NCBI GenBank assembly: GCA_013054445.1
Contig: JAAMPI010000003.1
Location: 1 to 64,000, forward strand
Direction of reading: 5' to 3'
DNA from: Cudoniella acicularis
Taxonomy: Eukaryota > Ascomycota > Leotiomycetes > Helotiales > Helotiaceae
Length of the DNA stretch: 64,000 bases
Of this stretch, positions 1-9,771 are shown piece by piece. Every line of letters begins with the position of its first letter. Position 1 is the first letter of the stretch. The notes under the pieces are model-generated. The model was not told the DNA's origin, ran no database searches, and worked only from the letters and a program-made list of their open reading frames with translations. Position numbers and translations under genes: made by a program.

Positions 1-2
1 CA

Positions 3-482
3 AAACTGGAAAACATCCATCACTACACATTTTCCCTGCCTAACTACGACAATGATTCCGCGCAACCCAGTTGTCTTGCCCTCATCTTTATGAATGGCGC
101 CTTCCTAGCACCCATCGGCGAGCCTGCCATGAAAAAACTCAAATTCGACCCTCGACCACTCCTCGATCCTAGCGGTGACGAAACCGATCCAGCTGTGAAA
201 GGACAAGCGTACGAGATGTTGAGGGAGCAGGGGTTGGTGATGTGGACGACGTTTAAGTGGGACCTGGGGAAGAAGGAAGCGAGTGCGTGGATGCCAGACA
301 GCTTCGTGGAGATGGTCAGTGGGCAGATGTGGACTGTTGGGCTTTTCAGGACAGATGTTTGGCGGCCAGCTTTCAGGATCCCGGCCATGGCGAGGGATAC
401 CGTCACCAAGGGGAAGAGCTGGGGAGGTGAAGAGCATGAAGATGAGGATGAGGATATGGGTGTGGAGGGACTTGAGATTTGA
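3..482 (+). CDS. 3' end of an unrecognised protein gene (partial)
   Basis: The frame is open from the left edge of the window, so this is the C-terminal part (about 159 residues) of a longer protein. The first ATG seen (position 90) is probably internal, because the frame runs on upstream without a stop. The protein has two Trp-rich stretches (MWTTFKW and GQMWTVGLFR) and ends in a short acidic run of Glu and Asp (EEHEDEDED) just before the TGA. I recognise no family. No membrane segment or catalytic motif is visible. The minus-strand open frames over the same DNA are shadows without domain character. Confidence 0.5.
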   Translation, partial: KLENIHHYTFSLPNYDNDSAQPSCLALIFMNGAFLAPIGEPAMKKLKFDPRPLLDPSGDETDPAVKGQAYEMLREQGLVMWTTFKWDLGKKEASAWMPDSFVEMVSGQMWTVGLFRTDVWRPAFRIPAMARDTVTKGKSWGGEEHEDEDEDMGVEGLEI

Positions 483-808
483 GACTGGCGTATTTTGTCG
501 GGGTTGGATATCTTGAGCGTTGACAAGCATTGACGATTGAACGAGCAAATGAGCGAAAGGAGCAAAATGGTGTTTTGGGTTAGGTGACGACAAATTGAAT
601 AAACTTATGAGGGTATAGACTGGTTGGCGTTTCTTTTGGCACAACAGAAAAAAGTTACAATGATATATAAAGGATGCAGCAATGCAGTAGTAAATTGAAT
701 AAAAAATAGGCGTTTTTTTTTGGACCTCAAGTTTATTATTCTACACCAAATCTCACCGTATTGAAATTGCAATATAGCTAAATACCAACTCATGTCGTCT
801 CAGAAACT
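483..808. other. Intergenic, tail-to-tail 3' regions
   Basis: The plus-strand gene ending at 482 and the minus-strand hydrolase ending at 809 converge here. The stretch is AT-rich with T and A runs (for example 710-720) suited to poly(A) signals for both genes. I see no gene. Confidence 0.5.
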
Positions 809-1606
809 TTACTTCATATTCTTCTCGGCCCACGCAAGGGAATAGTCAGCAACCTCCTGCCAGCCAGTCTGACCAACAATATGATGCGTACGCCCCTCAA
901 ACTCCTTGTACTCGACAACTGCTGGTCCAGAATACTTCTTCACCACAGCCTTCGGAACGGACACTGGGACAATATGATCATTTCCACCACCAATAAGCAG
1001 AAGCGGTGCACGATCAGCCTTATCCCAGATCACCTCACCATCGCCCGAGCTGTGCAGGCCTGCTAAAGCACCTTGCCATAGCACATGTGCGGAGCCGGGG
1101 ATACACAACTCCCTGTACACACTCTCAGATTCTTCCTTTCCTAGTTCATTCGTGAAGATGTAATTGAACTGGCTTGGCGAGAGAGGAATCACCCCGTTCT
1201 GATTGAACGGATTCGTCAAGATCGGGAAAGTCGATTTGATCGTCGAGAGCGTCAAGGCGTTTACTCCCGCCGGGCCAGCTGCAGAGATGGCAATTCCGGC
1301 GCACCCAAATCCGCGACTCAGAAGGAGTTGGGTGAAAAGTCCCCCAAAGGAATGGCCTGTGATGATGGGAGGGGTGTCGAGTCCTTTGATGATTTCCTCG
1401 TAGCGGTTTACTACGTCGGCGATGGTGACGCCTTTCAGGGGGGAAGGATCAGCGCAAATTTCTGTAACGGAGCGGTCGTCGACGCCTGGCCAGCCGGGGG
1501 CGAGAACAGTGTATCCGGCGCTTTCAAAGCGGAGTTTCCATTCAACCCAGCTGTGTGGGGTCACCCAGAGGCCGTGGGCGAGGACGATGCTTGGTTTGGG
1601 AGCCAT
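809..1606 (-). CDS. Alpha/beta hydrolase (single exon, 265 aa)
   Basis: This is a complete alpha/beta-hydrolase-fold protein, probably a cytosolic esterase or lipase-like enzyme; the substrate cannot be read from sequence. Residues 11-14 (HGLW) form the oxyanion-hole motif. The nucleophile elbow is GHSFGG with Ser86. The acid is probably Asp210 in GGGND, and the base His241 or His242 in GRTHHIVG. All three lie in canonical order and the length is normal for a compact hydrolase. There is no signal peptide and no intron. The start is the first Met of the frame (MAPKPSIVL), and strand beta-1 follows directly, which supports it. It looks functional. Confidence 0.9.
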   Translation of the reverse strand: MAPKPSIVLAHGLWVTPHSWVEWKLRFESAGYTVLAPGWPGVDDRSVTEICADPSPLKGVTIADVVNRYEEIIKGLDTPPIITGHSFGGLFTQLLLSRGFGCAGIAISAAGPAGVNALTLSTIKSTFPILTNPFNQNGVIPLSPSQFNYIFTNELGKEESESVYRELCIPGSAHVLWQGALAGLHSSGDGEVIWDKADRAPLLLIGGGNDHIVPVSVPKAVVKKYSGPAVVEYKEFEGRTHHIVGQTGWQEVADYSLAWAEKNMK

Positions 1607-3256
1607 GGTAGCGTGTTCGTGTTGACGTTGGTGTGAATTGCAGCAGGGAAAGAGTATGGGAATTTCTAATTGGGCAAAGCAGAGGCTTCAAAGCATAAAA
1701 ATTAGTAGGAATGTTTCAAGAGAGGGTAAAGTAGTGCAAATAGTTTCAACTTACGGTGCTTCTTCGAAGGATTTGAACAGGAAGACTAGATGAGATGGGA
1801 AGTTGTCTCCAGCATTTTGAGAGGACTTATGATGCCCTCTTATACTAAGATTGAGACACGGTGACTGACAACAGTCAGCGTGACATGCTCCATCGTTTCG
1901 ATGCAATGAGACGAGGGGCCTGTTGTGTCCTGCAAAGGAAGGGCTCCCTCCAAATGGATCTAACCTGATTTGGAAAATGCTAGGGTCCCGGGCATTCTGT
2001 GGCGATGACCATATTCGTCACAACACCACTTTGACTGTGACGAATGGAGGAACAGGGTGCATAAATGCCAGGATGCCACCATATCCCCGAATCAATTCTC
2101 TCCAACAAGAGTAGGTCGAGATTTCTGGCGTGCACTCTTGGTGCTACCCCTGACCCATAGTTTTGATCCTGCAGTAACTATCAGTAATTTGAGCTATGAA
2201 TCGATGGTCCAGTTGCAGATAGTGACTTTCAAGATCCTTTTGTCATCATTTGATCGATTTGCTCGTCGATGGCTAGAGATATTGAGCCGCCTCTACACCA
2301 TTCTTTGGACCTCGGGAAAACATCCCAGTAAGGAGAATACATGACCCCATGTCCTTCAAGCCATTGGCTAGATGAACAGCTGGGAGCGTGTGTTAAGCTC
2401 TAAGTATCAACTTCATGCTATCCACGAGAATGCCCGAAACGAAATAAAACGATGATGCTCGCCGTTGCCTACTCTGGCAGTGGTGTTCGGATCTGGCAGG
2501 ACTTCCAGCAAATCGAGTAACGGCAGAGAAGTTAACAGTATTATGAAATAAATCATCCAAGAAATGTGAATTCCTTCGTGCGTAACAAAGCATGCGCTCT
2601 TTGACAAGGATGGCGTTTCTTGGAACAAACCCAACCACTTGGTCACGGTTACTCTCTTGACCTTCAAGTCCTTGCTTTGCCTTTCCTCCAATCAAATTCT
2701 CCTGCGTATTACCTGGGTAAAAACACATATTTCAGGTGCAAAGACAGGCGAGATTTGTGCATTCTCTTGTAATATAAGGATGCAGCAATAACACGACTGA
2801 TGTATTGCAGCCTTCCGCGCGCAGATTGCGGTTTGAAAGTGCCAGCAGAATCGAGGGCGTCGTGAGAACAGAGAGCCGTGCGGTGCTGTTTGAGACGCAT
2901 GATAAGATTTGGCTGGGATATCTTGTGATATTCTTGATGTTGAGGACTTGTCAAGTATCCGTGGGCTACAAGCTTCAATCGATAGTCGGATCGGCTGGAG
3001 GAGACGAAGAAGAGGATGAAGTCCAGTGGTCGCGAAAGGGAAAACTCAATCGATCCTGATTTGCCACACCGCTGACCACAACTAGTTAGTGTGGTTAACC
3101 CCTGTTTTGAGTACTTTCCCGTCCGTATTTCTTTCAGAAGAATGCATGTAACGCAAAAAGCAAAGCTACCACCTTCATAATTTATGCAGTCCTTCTTGAC
3201 TGTAGTAGGGTCTTGAGACTTCTGTAACCTTAGCACGTGACCATACCGCAGAAGAG
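1607..3256. other. Intergenic region between divergent genes
   Basis: This is a 1.65-kb gap between the hydrolase start and the regulator at 3257. Base composition is ordinary and not RIP-like. Open frames on both strands (such as 2057-2344 plus and 2709-3263 minus) show no domain, no intron logic and poor protein character, so I treat them as chance. It probably holds both promoters. Confidence 0.5.
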
Positions 3257-5077
3257 ATGCCACAGCTGCGCTTCATCACAACGACGAATCCTGAGCAGGT
3301 GAAGGGTTCAGGGATGCGAAAGATAGTTCGATCTCATGTTGCTCGGCAACATCACATTGTAAGACAGCAGGCGTGGAGGGACGATAATGAAGTCCAAGGC
3401 AAGTGTGAATATATCCCTACTTTGCTTAAATACTTGGGGCTTAGAGGATTCTTTGGAGATTTTCTGGCAGTAATTCCGAGAGTTTTCGTTACTGAAGAGG
3501 ATGGATAAATTTGTATTGATTTTAGCGGATGATTCTAGGAGATGAGACTGGGAACTCAGTAGCGCAGGATAAAACGCCGTCAGAACCCAGCACACGAAGT
3601 CAACAAAGTCTGCGACGGCCAAGTGGAAGCTTGGTCATTACGGTTAGCCCCGGAGGCGCTGAACCTTTCTCTGTATGGCCATTAGAAGCAACACCTCGAA
3701 TGAATATTTTAGTAGATCACTGTGAGTGACAATTTATGTTTGGCTCTTGACGTCAAGAGACGGACTGGTAATTCGGTATCTAACACGAGCTTACCTGCAT
3801 TTTGTAGTCCTGAAAGTAGTTGGGCCTGGCATGAACGCTTTCATCGCTGGCGCAACTGGTACAGTAGATCCAATCAAAACTGTATATATACCGTTCAGCA
3901 TGTCAGACCCATGTGTTTTCCATGGCCTCCTTTTACTTTCGGCTCGGAGCTTTGCCAAATTATCATTGGATACTAGCTACCACATTACTGCTTTAAAGCA
4001 TAAAGTTGGATGTATTCATTTGGTGAATCAAGGCTTGGGAATTCCTGGAAAGCAGACAAGCGATGCTATAATCGCGGCAGTTTTGATGCTCGCAGTTGAA
4101 GAGGTCAGTTTTGCTTTATTTTTTAAAATCTTCACAAGAATTCTACTTTTTGCCGGAGTCTAACGAGACTGTAAGATGCTTCTTGGAGACCCCGAAGTGT
4201 TTAAAGCCCATTTAAAAGGGCTTCAGTCTATGGTAGTAATCAGAGGCGGTCTCGACAAATTGGGACTTGGGGGGATATTGAAGCAACTAGCTTTGAGGTG
4301 GTTTCTCTTTGATCTATCCGGTGTTAAATTCTTACTGACAATTTGCTATGAAGCTGCGATCGCGCTTGTGGGATATTTACCGGATCAGAGCCGCTATTCG
4401 GGCAGCGTGACAGCCGTGAAATAATACCGCCAGGATTTGACCAAATCCTGCAGTGTTCCGAAATAAACCATCATGTTTCTAGATTTATCAGCGACGCCAA
4501 GATAACTACGATGATCAAGACGTTCTCAGGCTATGAAGGGATGACTGATGCAGAGCTTCTCTCGTCGGATACTCACTGCAACTTTATTGCACAACACATT
4601 AATCGGATATCATCCCAGTCTATGATCACTAATAACATCGCTGTAGTTACCCCCCATTTACGTGTCGAGGAGTGTCTGTGCTATGGCCTAATGACATATC
4701 ACATCATGATGCTTCGGTCGATCCCACCGCATCCTTCCCTGTGCCTTGATATAGGAAATCAGCTGAAGTCTGCTTTGTTGCAAACAGAACTCCAAGTTCA
4801 CTGGCAAGGACATTCTGAATTATTACTCTGGATATCATTCGCGGGCGCTCACACTACCACGCAAGGCCCATTGCGAGATTGGTATGTGCTTTTGCTTAGT
4901 AGCATCAATAGTCGATTGGGAGCGAAGTCTTGGGAGCAGATCAAGCCTATTTTAATGAAGTTCTTGTGGATTGAACGTTATGAAATACCTGGGAGTGCCT
5001 TATGGTTGGAGATGGAACATCTTAGTGTTAATAATGTGTTGCATTTAGTTACTTTGGCCCCTCTTTTCCGGGTTTGA
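3257..5077 (+). CDS. Fungal-specific transcription-factor-domain protein without Zn2Cys6 cluster (5 exons)
   Basis: I rebuilt this from five exons: 3257-3398, 3539-3721, 3808-4103, 4176-4297 or 4300, and 4354-5077. The N-terminus has the FITTTNPEQ and RKIVRSHVARQH motifs typical of ascomycete regulators that start with an R-S-H-x-x-R element instead of a zinc cluster. Next come PFSVWPL and RMNILVDH, then FSMSDPCVFHG, SDAIIAAVLMLAVEE, FKAHLKGLQSMVVIRGG and an HINRIS-containing C-terminal half; these are hallmarks of the fungal-specific TF domain (Fungal_trans_2 type). Introns 2-4 have GT-AG ends and all keep frame. Intron 1 only works well as a GC-AG intron (AG|GCAAGT, acceptor at 3538), since tested GT donors give a stop or a weaker junction. 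The donor of intron 4 is ambiguous by 3 bases. With no visible DNA-binding domain its role as a regulator is inferred. Confidence 0.75.
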
Positions 5078-5384
5078 GTGTCTGCATAAAGAAACCCTAC
5101 TTCTAGCAATAGAGACGTATTAATTACTTAGGGACTTAACATTATTAGTATCTAAGCAGGTTAGGAGCTGTTCAAAAGGCTGTGTTCTTAGTTGAGTGAC
5201 TTGAGTAGTGACTCCTGAGATAGCAGGGGGATACGCTATAATATTTTTGTTGTTTTAGTTTTATTAAAGACTTGATAGAATTAAGGAAATTGATTATCTT
5301 ATGATTTTATGTTGTTGGCTAAGCCAATAGGCAACACAGGCTTGGTTGCTAAATTACAGCTAGTTGTTTAACCTGAATCCTCTA

Positions 5385-5480
5385 CTATACGAAATCTGTT
5401 TTTGTTCAGAAAGGTGAGCAGGGCTGCTTTATCGGCGCTATTGGGTGAGCTAAAGTGAGTAAGGGTAAGGCGAAGGTGGG
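5385..5480 (+). repeat. Left arm of a distant inverted repeat
   Basis: About 95 bases beginning near AAATCTGTTTTTGTTCAG match, as reverse complement, the stretch at about 14187-14280. By eye the identity is roughly three quarters, and the differences are largely transitions, as RIP would produce. Weaker similarity may continue for another 100-150 bases inward (shared TGTTTTAGCT-type words). It may be the terminal repeat of a large element or two unrelated copies in opposite orientation. Confidence 0.55.
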
Positions 5481-6019
5481 AAGCGGGTAAGCAGTGGTGA
5501 GCAACCGGTGGACAGCAGCAGAGTCAGCCGGAGCATGTATTAAGAGGCTATTTTATTGCCGGAAAGGGCTTGTTTTAGCTTTCTTAAGGCTCAGTTACAC
5601 TTTCCTCGTCTTGTCTCTAAGCGCAGATCCTATTTTAGCTCTAACCGGGATCCCTCTAGAGCTATTTTTAGATTCACCTTCGCTAATATGCACGTGATAA
5701 GGTTACGAGTAGTAGCTTAGCCTTATTGATCCGTAACATCTCCTTAACGTCTCCAGGACGACTTCATGTGACATGAATTTCGGTGGCACTTAGTTTATTT
5801 CTCTTTGCTCTAGATATCTTGATATTATATTTTACTTGCGTGTTTCTTTTCTCTTTCTCTTAGTTTCTGCTCCTGCTAGTAGAAGGTATAGGGCCAAGGT
5901 TCTTCAACGACTGGTTTGGCTCACGCGGATTTGACATTATATTAGGAAGGAGGGGTTGTACTAGTTCTATCTCAGCGATAGTTTAGATAACTAGTTCGCC
6001 GGCTGACCGTTATAAGATT

Positions 6020-6830
6020 AATACAGCTATGAGATTATGTCACGAAGGGGTTATACCGAGGTTTAAGAGGGGGATCATATATGCTATATAAGGGACGATC
6101 TTATCAGCTGGATTGACAAAGAGGAGATTACCGGTGGTAAGTCTAAAGATAGTAGTGCTGTGTTAAGGAGGAGTCATACTAATGTCTAGTGCTATTAGGA
6201 GATTTATCAAATCTTAGCTAGCTAGGGCCGTATCGGCACTAGAGCTTGACGAACAAAGGAGGCAGATGGTCAACTGGTAGACGTCAAACAGAGATGTAGA
6301 CTCATGCTGTATCGATGTTACGTCTAAGGAGTCACACTAAGAGCCACTGGGTTTATAGAATTCCTGTAAATCCTGGCAAGGCAGAATCACTAGCGGCATA
6401 TTTTAGTGATAAAGGGGTGCGGGATCAATTAGGCATAAGCTACAGAAAGGTAAAGATCTATGCAAGGGCGATGTCGTATTCTAGGAGCAGTCATACCGAG
6501 GGCTAAGTGGCACTACCGCGTCCAGAGAAGTGTCATACGAGGGTCTACTAGCATTAGGAGATCTATATAAATCCTGGCGAACCAGGATCATATCAGCACA
6601 GAGTTCTATAGATAAAGGGGAGTAGGAAGTCAACGTAGAGATTCATGTATCGGTAATACCGTTAAGTAAGGAGTCACACCTAGGGCTAGGTAGTACTAGG
6701 TGTATGCAAAGCGGGGTGGAAAATCAGCTAGGGTGATGCCGCGTCCGGAAAGTATCAAATTAAGGTCTAGTGGCTCTAGGAGAGTCATGAAAATCCTAAT
6801 AATGCAGAATTGATTACATCAGTTGTTAGA
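6020..6830 (+). repeat. Diverged tandem repeat, four to five units
   Basis: A core of about 70 bases recurs around 6168, 6328, 6529 and 6757, with a weaker copy near 6028. Spacing is irregular, about 140-230 bases. Each unit has a GTCAYAC-like box, then a word like TTAGGAGATYTATA, then AAATCCTGGC, then a word near ATCATATCAGCAC. Units differ by many substitutions and small indels, so the array is old. No coding sense could be assigned. Confidence 0.55.
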
Positions 6831-7216
6831 ACTAAAACTAAACCGCCAAAATAAGGTAGAGGATCAGCTGGGTATAGGCCAAACTAAGTCGATCAATCGG
6901 TCCGTAAGAGGTAGGCTCAAGGCAGATTAAGGCAGGGGATTATGCCGGTAAGCAGCTTGTCTCGCCCCGAGCGTAATGTGAGTTGAACTTAGGTTTATAT
7001 TACTTGACTTGTGAAGAGGTAGCACGGAAAGAAGAGTAGATACCTCAGCTCCGTTCAATGCTTCCCAGATCATTCTGTGAGCTAGGATATGTATATATAA
7101 GATAGCATGGAATAGAAAGAGATTTGTCGGTGTCTATTACTCCTTAGCTCATATTGTGCTGTATAGAGATTAGAGAGTCAGGATATATTTGACGAAACAC
7201 TACGAAAGAAACGGCG

Positions 7217-7380
7217 TGTCACAGATCTGGTGTGTCGGCCACGTGTGGGGGCACGTGGTGGGTGCGGCCAGATTTGGACCTGCATATATAGTGGAATAGC
7301 AGAATTGATTCCGATCAATTCTAGTGCCTTTTTGGCCCGCTGGCGCACTGGTAAAAGCTGTTCCGACCGCTGCTGTCACA
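7217..7380 (-). mobile_element. Solo LTR (164 bp) with perfect 5-bp TSD CGGCG
   Basis: The block begins TGTCACAG and ends CTGTCACA, so it is bounded by TG...CA. The five bases before it (7212-7216) and after it (7381-7385) are both CGGCG, which is a perfect target-site duplication. It is GC-rich within AT-rich DNA and carries two CACGTG palindromes (7240, 7252). Read on the minus strand it shows TGTGACAG at the start, a GGCCAAAA box, a hairpin, a CTATATAT box and an end close to CAGATCTGTGACA. This matches the architecture of the LTRs at 48841 and 49375, so I orient it on the minus strand. Confidence 0.8.
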
Positions 7381-8392
7381 CGGCGAGGCGGACCTCAAAA
7401 GTAGAGATAAGGCTGGTAATCGCCAAGGCTAATATACTTTTCTTTTACATCTTCTAAGTGTGACTATATATAATAACACCTTTGTCGAGTAACTAATATT
7501 AATATTGATTATTAGTGGCTGAGTCTCTTAACGTGTATTACGTAAATATCGTATAGATTTCTTATAAATATATATGTCGCCTATTTGTCTTCTATTACTA
7601 TTATTAGTGATATTGAACTTTTTAAACCAAGAGAAGGCGTCCCTTTCTACCCTTTAGACCCTTTATAGTAAAAAGAAAAGAAAAGCCCCCGCCTCTCACT
7701 CATATATAATATACTGTATTATCCTAATGCCTAATCCTCGCGTCACCTAGGCAATTACTAGCGACTCTTCTATGCTTAAGCTTGGGTTATAATTGAGAAA
7801 TCAGAATATTTCGGGCTATTAAAAAATACTAGAATAATCCCGACAGACGAAACGCCGTCCCTTTCCAAAATTCAATATCGCTTCTATTTTCTTCCTATCC
7901 ATCTCGAGAAGCCAACATCATATCTACGCAAATATAGCCGAACATTATAGCAAATAAATCTAGATCAGATATTATTAAAGCCAACTTTATTAGCAATAAG
8001 CTAGATTCATTTCGCGATTCTTTTACTTCGATTTATAAGAAGCTATAGTTAGGGGACATTGAAATTAGCCATTCGGCTAAATCTCTACTAAAAACATCTA
8101 TTTTGCGTACTTTGCACTATACGATTATACTAGAACCACACCTGGTGCTAGTGTAATAAATAATATCTGAGTAGATTTAAAGGTTAAATTTATTATTTTT
8201 AATTCAAATTCAAATTATATTTAAATCGTATTAAGGTACATACTTTTAAGTAATTACCCTAGTATTTTTAACGATTTCGGCTAAATTTTAGTGTGAAATC
8301 ACGAAAATCAAAGAAATACTATAGAACTAAATAAATAAAAGCACGAGGACGACTACTATTTAAATTTTGAATTAGTAAGATTAAAGGGCTAA

Positions 8393-8569
8393 TATGACAG
8401 ATCTGGTGCGAGTCACGTGTTCCGAGCTAGTCTGTTCTAGGACTAGTCTAGGAGCTGCGCTCCCTTAAGACAGCTGTCCTTCCTATATCTAGCTTCTTCT
8501 TCTCTTCGTCGATAATTCTAAGAAACAGAGAGTACTACTTGATTTATACTGCTTGCGTACGCTATAACA
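8393..8569 (+). mobile_element. Solo LTR (177 bp) with perfect 5-bp TSD GCTAA
   Basis: The element starts TATGACAG, which is TGTGACAG after one G-to-A change, and ends CTATAACA. The bases 8388-8392 and 8570-8574 are both GCTAA, a perfect target-site duplication. The start resembles that of the solo LTR at 7217 (ACAGATCTGGTG shared), and a CACGTG palindrome lies at 8414. No internal region is attached, so it is a recombination product of a full element. Confidence 0.78.
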
Positions 8570-9552
8570 GCTAATTCGAGCTAAAAGAATTATCAATTAC
8601 GATTTTTAATATTATTATAGCATTATAGTTTTGTTTTGAAGTGAAATAGTGAGTTTTGGCTGTAAAATAGTGTTCGGGCTAATTTTAATGTTCTAGTACT
8701 ATATATATCGAGTGTTCCCTAGACATGTTAGATTAGATCGACGGAAGTAATATAGACCGACCTTACTAAAGTACTCTAACTAGTATATAGTTCTCCCGAA
8801 TCTCGCGTTTGACTTTCTATTAGCGCTACAAACTTATCAAAAGCCCTGCTAAAATATCAGGGGAGGGTATACTAACCTGGCAAAACCGTCTTTTCCTATT
8901 GATATAAATAAGAGATCTAAACGACTAAATGACTAAGTCGTCTTAGATAAGAGTTAGTCTAACAATAGTCTAGTGAGTATGCTAGTGTTATAGAAGGACA
9001 GATATAACCCAAAAGGGAAGGAGTTCAAATAGACGTTAATTTGACTTGAGGAGAGGAAGCTAAGCTGCCCGAGAACACGTCTTTTATCCTCCTTCGCATA
9101 GGTCACGTGTCTGCGACCACGTGACCACCCAGCGACCGACTGACTTCCCCACTACAGTGTACTACTAGTTTACCGTCTATTTCTATAATATTAGGTTCTA
9201 TAATTATTATTAGCTTAAAGTCCTACGTTAAACTATTGTTAAGGATACTTAGTTACGTTTCTCTTCTTCTGCCCACGTTTACTTATAATATTCCAATTGT
9301 CTTAGGCATATGACAACGAAGGGGATACCTATGACTCTAGATGTCTGCTTACTCGAATCAGATTCGCCTTCTCTCTCTTATATACTAGGTATCCTGGGTC
9401 AGCGACTGTATAAACCTCTTTATAAGCTCAGCGCTCCTTTTCCGCCATAGTGTATAAATCGTTACGATAGCCATGCGAGCATTTTCCATAGGTAGTGTTA
9501 TATATACATCTCGATTAGTAGTGACTATACTGATTATAGTTGTAGTATCTAN

Positions 9553-9771
9553 TGTNACAGCTCTGNAAAGGCACGAGGGCCCTGACGTCACGTAGGGACG
9601 TATTTGCAAGAAGGTGCTATATTNNCGAAGAAACTAAGCTAANNCAGAGAAGAAGGAGAGGTGGCCCTGAAGGGGCCTTATATACAGGAGGTGAGTCTAG
9701 CACGGACTAGGACACGTGNNAAGGGGGGGACGCGTTAGGTGAGGGAGACGCGTTAAACTAGGTCTATAACA
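9553..9771 (+). mobile_element. LTR-like block abutting truncated Gypsy pol
   Basis: The block runs from TGTNACAG to CTATAACA and is relatively GC-rich, with a CACGTG at 9713 and scattered N bases. Its end joins directly to Gypsy reverse-transcriptase sequence at 9772. No matching 5-bp duplication is seen on the two sides. Either a recombination joined them, or the assembler merged two repeat copies here; the N bases favour caution. Confidence 0.5.

Noticed and set aside
105..644. Two minus-strand frames (179 and 173 aa) over the first gene
   Set aside because: They lie antisense to the better frame, with poor protein-like composition and no domain.
2709..3263. Minus-strand frame of 184 aa
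   Set aside because: No domain, and it overlaps the promoter of the regulator; basic and low-complexity character fits chance.
9385..9609. Minus-strand frame (74 aa) with X residues
   Set aside because: Covers N bases in a repeat; no family.
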